Source of the DNA: a bacterium | GTDB taxonomy: Bacteria; UBP15; UBA6099; DSWB01 | Length of the DNA: 16,877 bases | Reading direction: 5' to 3' | Assembly: GCA_020061125.1 (NCBI GenBank) | Contig: JAGUYV010000104.1 | Coordinates: 1-16,877 of the forward strand | Part shown: positions 14,237-16,877 of the stretch, piece by piece | How the letters are laid out: every line of letters starts with the position of its first letter | Position numbering within the stretch: position 1 is the first letter of the stretch | The notes under the pieces: generated by a model | Databases searched by the model: none | What the model was told of the DNA's origin: nothing | Seen by the model: the letters and a program-made list of their open reading frames with translations, nothing else | Program-made: the position numbers and the translations under genes

Positions 14237-15475
14237 TCAATACCACACCGGGGCGTCCCATGCCGCGCGGATTTCGCTGACCCGTTTTGCGTCGGATCCG
14301 TCGGCCTTCATCACGAACAGACCCGGATCGCCGTCGATGCCGCTGATGTACGCAATGCGCTTGCCGTCCGGGGACCATGCCGGGAACCGGTTGCGGACGC
14401 GGCCGGTGGTGAGTTGCTTCGGCGGTTCATCCTTGAATGGATCCATGGAAAATATCTGCCCGCCCCCACGTTGCGAGGCATCCACGAAAGCCAGCAGCTT
14501 CGCGGTCTCGGACCATTGCAGGTCTCCGTCCGCCCCGCCCGTTTGCGTAAGCCGCTTTTCTTCAAGCCTGTGCGCGTCAAATCCGAGCATTTTATCGAGA
14601 AGCGGAGTAAGGTCGAGCATGAAGTAATCATATTTCGTGCCCGCGCGCGCATTGGCCGCGAACAGAATTCTGCTGTTTCCCATCCACTGCGGATGCAACT
14701 CGCTGCGCAATGTGGTGTAGGTGAGCCGGGTTTCAAGCCGGTCCTTGTAGCTTTCGGCCATTTTCAGCACATAAATTTCCCAGTTCCCGTCCTTGTAGGA
14801 TTGGTACACCATGTGGCGACCGTCCGGTGACACGCTGGGATTCACGACCTGGTTGTCCTCGTAAATGATTTGCTTCCATCCCCGGCGGTTGCTGGCTGTG
14901 TGCAGGATGAACGAGCTTTTTTCCGCGGTCAGCGAATACAGCAGGGTGCGCCCCTTGCCGATGAATTGCACATCGCCTTCCTTCCAGTGGAAGAGGCTGG
15001 CTTTGTTGGTCTTGCCCGTGCGGATGTCGTAGATGTAGATGTTCCAGTTGAAGTTCTGGAGCGCCTTGGCGTACCAGCGCGAGGCGTAATAGGCATAACC
15101 GTAGAAATAGAGTTCCTCGGTGAGGGGCTTGCCAAGCGCGCGCGTCCAGGGGTCGCCGTTCCAGTCCTTAGTGGCGGCCAGTGCGGGGTCCTCGAAAGTT
15201 CGGAAGCCCACGAAAGCGATGCGCCGCCCGTCCGCGCTCACCGCGGGCCTGCGGTTCAGAAACTTTTCTACTTCCCACGGCTCGTTGGCTCGGTCCGTGA
15301 TTTTTCGGGGCGCGCCGCCGTCCGGATTCACGATATAAATGTTCTGTTCATCGAAAGCACGGCCACCGGCCACATCCGCTGGCTCGTCGGACACAAACAC
15401 GATGTCCGCATGCGCCGCGTCGCAGAGAGCGATAAAAAGAAGAAAAACGAGGCATGAACGAATTGCAGCGGCCAT
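14237..15475 (-). CDS. Secreted TolB-like (PD40) beta-propeller protein
   Basis: The 412-residue protein has a good Sec signal peptide: MAAAIRS, then hydrophobic CLVFLLFIALC, then a likely cut after AHA near residue 23. The mature part is a propeller with WD40-like PD40 repeats, including NPSVSPDGRHMVYQS, HPQWMGNSRILFAA and FPAWSPDGKRIAYIS. It lacks the N-terminal alpha/beta domain of true TolB and starts directly in propeller blades. No tolA, tolQ, tolR or pal is nearby, so I do not call it tolB. A long insert lies between the early blades (about 95-150). I chose the ATG at 15475 for its compact signal peptide; the alternative ATG at 15529 overlaps the alr stop as TGATG and adds 18 residues. 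Neither has a clear Shine-Dalgarno. It is probably co-transcribed with alr; its binding partner is unknown. Confidence 0.8.
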   Translation of the reverse strand: MAAAIRSCLVFLLFIALCDAAHADIVFVSDEPADVAGGRAFDEQNIYIVNPDGGAPRKITDRANEPWEVEKFLNRRPAVSADGRRIAFVGFRTFEDPALAATKDWNGDPWTRALGKPLTEELYFYGYAYYASRWYAKALQNFNWNIYIYDIRTGKTNKASLFHWKEGDVQFIGKGRTLLYSLTAEKSSFILHTASNRRGWKQIIYEDNQVVNPSVSPDGRHMVYQSYKDGNWEIYVLKMAESYKDRLETRLTYTTLRSELHPQWMGNSRILFAANARAGTKYDYFMLDLTPLLDKMLGFDAHRLEEKRLTQTGGADGDLQWSETAKLLAFVDASQRGGGQIFSMDPFKDEPPKQLTTGRVRNRFPAWSPDGKRIAYISGIDGDPGLFVMKADGSDAKRVSEIRAAWDAPVWY

Positions 15476-15528
15476 GAAAGATATTTTACTTGAAAAGCGG
15501 GAACGGGAAAACGCCCTGGCGCGCCGCA

Positions 15529-16683
15529 TCACAGTTCCGCGGGATTTCCGCCGGTGTAATTGGTGTAAACCCTTGGCACGCGTTTGCCGATCAGGGACAC
15601 GGATTCATAGTTGATGGCGTTCATAAGAGCGGCGATTTCATCGAAGGAAATGCGCTCGGCGCCCTGTTTGCCCGCGAGCACGGCTTCGTCGTTCACGCTC
15701 ACGCCGGGCACATCCGTAACATCGGCCATGAGGAAGTCCATGCACACATTTCCGACAATGGGCGCGCGCTGGCCCTGGACAAGCACGAAGCCCCTGTTGC
15801 TCAAGGCGCGGCTGAACCCGTCGGCGTAGCCCGCGGGCATGGTGGCGATGCGCGACGGCCGCTTGGTGACAAATGTGCCTCCGTAACTTATGCGCGCGCC
15901 CGCGGGCACGGTTTTCAATTCCACGATGCTGGTCTTCACGCTCATCACCGGACGCAAATCCAGCGGGAAGCGCTCGGCGAACGCGGGCGACGGATACAGG
16001 CCGTAGAGCACGATGCCGGGGCGCACCATGTCCGCGTGCGCGACGGGATAGCGCACGATGCCCGCGCTGTTGCAGATGTGAATGCGCGGGCGCGCCACAC
16101 CATGGCGGTCCATCTGCGCCAGGAAATCCTCGAACCGCGCGAGCTGTTCGTCGCTGAAATCGTTGCCGGGATCATCCGCGCACGACAGGTGCGTGAACAC
16201 GCCGTCCAGGGACAATCCATCCGATGCCGCAATTTCTCTTACGAAATACGCGGCCTTCTCGGGCAACAGCCCGATGCGCGACATGCCCGTATCAATTTTC
16301 ACATGCACCCGGGCGGTCTTGTTGAGACTCAAAGCTTCCCGCTGCAGCGCGCGTGCAAGACCCAGATGATACACGGTTTGGATGAAATCGCCCTGCACCA
16401 CGGCCTGCGCCCATTCGGGCTGTGTGTAGCCCAGGATGAGAATGTCCGAGGAAACGCCCGCTTCGCGCAACTGGATGCCTTCTTCCAGGGACGCCACCGC
16501 GAACATGTCCGCGCCCGCGCGAGACAGCACCTTGGCCGCCTGCACCGCGCCGTGCCCATAGGCGTCGGCTTTGACCACGGCCATGATTTTCGTTCCGGGT
16601 TTGAGTAACCCGCGGATTACAGTCAAATTGTGCGCCAGATTGTCGCAATCTATCTCTGCCCAGATGGGACGGAATATTTTCAT
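15529..16683 (-). CDS. alr: Alanine racemase
   Basis: Alr is a PLP enzyme that makes D-alanine for peptidoglycan in the cytoplasm. The 384-residue length is typical. K38 in AVVKADAYGHG is the PLP lysine, Y267 in ISYGGTF is the opposing catalytic tyrosine, and KIDTGMSRIG (about 129-138), HICNSAGIV and RPGIVLYGLYP are family motifs. PAGYADGFSR and VGNVCMDFLMADVT line the active site and dimer face. The ATG at 16683 has GGGAG about 9 bases upstream. Its stop lies within bases of the possible upstream start of the propeller gene, suggesting one transcript. Confidence 0.97.
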   Translation of the reverse strand: MKIFRPIWAEIDCDNLAHNLTVIRGLLKPGTKIMAVVKADAYGHGAVQAAKVLSRAGADMFAVASLEEGIQLREAGVSSDILILGYTQPEWAQAVVQGDFIQTVYHLGLARALQREALSLNKTARVHVKIDTGMSRIGLLPEKAAYFVREIAASDGLSLDGVFTHLSCADDPGNDFSDEQLARFEDFLAQMDRHGVARPRIHICNSAGIVRYPVAHADMVRPGIVLYGLYPSPAFAERFPLDLRPVMSVKTSIVELKTVPAGARISYGGTFVTKRPSRIATMPAGYADGFSRALSNRGFVLVQGQRAPIVGNVCMDFLMADVTDVPGVSVNDEAVLAGKQGAERISFDEIAALMNAINYESVSLIGKRVPRVYTNYTGGNPAEL

Positions 16684-16775
16684 GAAATGCTTCTCCCGTG
16701 TAATCGGCTCGCCGCGCCATGCGGCGCCGTTGAAAACAGTGTCCGGCCAAATTGCCGATCATTGCACAAAATATG

Positions 16776-16877
16776 TTATGCGTCCTCGCCGCCCTGCTCA
16801 AGCCTTTTCATGACCTGGGTCAGAGCCGAAGACATGCTGCCCGCGGTGACCGCGCGCTCTCCGCGCTGGCGCGCCGC
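16776..16877 (-). CDS. Unidentified protein, C-terminal 33 residues only (cut by window edge)
   Basis: Reading leftward from the window edge, an open frame of 33 codons ends with TAA at 16776-16778. The visible end is AARQRGERAVTAGSMSSA followed by LTQVMKRLEQGGEDA, hydrophilic and probably helical. Codon use is GC-rich, as in the neighbours. It stops 92 bases before the alr start. The fragment is too short to recognise a family, and it could also be a chance open frame. Confidence 0.4.
   Translation of the reverse strand, partial: AARQRGERAVTAGSMSSALTQVMKRLEQGGEDA

Noticed and set aside
16710-16726. A small GC hairpin upstream of alr as a terminator for the partial gene
   Set aside because: The 6-bp stem has no T-run on the minus strand and such stems are common in sequence this rich in G and C.
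1-16877. CRISPR array, tRNA, rRNA, insertion sequence, prophage, toxin-antitoxin or defence island
   Set aside because: No spaced repeat series, cloverleaf, transposase or integrase, or paired small toxin-like genes were seen on either strand. The leftward block is almost entirely housekeeping genes.

Overview
The window is mostly a compact chromosomal housekeeping region from a moderately to highly GC-rich bacterium. A Gram-negative envelope is suggested, not proven, by a Kdo-pathway arabinose-5-phosphate isomerase gene and a signal-peptide-bearing TolB-like beta-propeller. Gene order rpsF-ssb-rpsR-rplI-dnaB, a four-cysteine (zinc-type) S18, a four-domain S1 protein and a long-form SerA do not point to one phylum. 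I cannot place the organism more closely than an under-studied bacterial lineage.

Layout. Two genes read rightward: a 5'-truncated glycogen synthase (1-1374) and an acyl-CoA-ligase-like gene (1395-2837). They converge on a long leftward block across an AT-rich gap (2838-3120). The leftward block, in transcription order from the right edge, is: an unidentified partial gene, alr, a secreted beta-propeller gene, rpsF, ssb, rpsR, rplI, dnaB, purD, a class V aminotransferase, serA, an S1-domain protein, coaE, an unknown polytopic membrane protein, and a SIS-domain kdsD-like gene. I found candidate promoters before rpsF, before the S1 gene and before coaE. A good intrinsic terminator lies after the S1 gene, and a strong hairpin without a U-tract lies between rplI and dnaB.

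How the genes work together. rpsF-ssb-rpsR-rplI-dnaB is a translation/replication cluster. Its leader can fold into a hairpin that pairs with the rpsF Shine-Dalgarno, which resembles S6:S18 autoregulation. purD, the aminotransferase and serA are packed with 4-base and 11-base overlaps. The last two probably make serine by the phosphorylated pathway, with the class V enzyme standing in for SerC. coaE, the membrane protein and kdsD form a second short leftward unit.

Most unusual content. The acyl-CoA-ligase-like protein has an open 480-codon frame but has lost the phosphate-binding loop residues, the A8 Asp-Arg pair and the C-terminal catalytic lysine, so it is probably a pseudoenzyme or a decaying gene. 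Base composition also changes abruptly inside it. The rest is well explained by known families. I saw no CRISPR array, tRNA, rRNA, insertion sequence, phage gene or defence system, and no convincing new multi-gene system.
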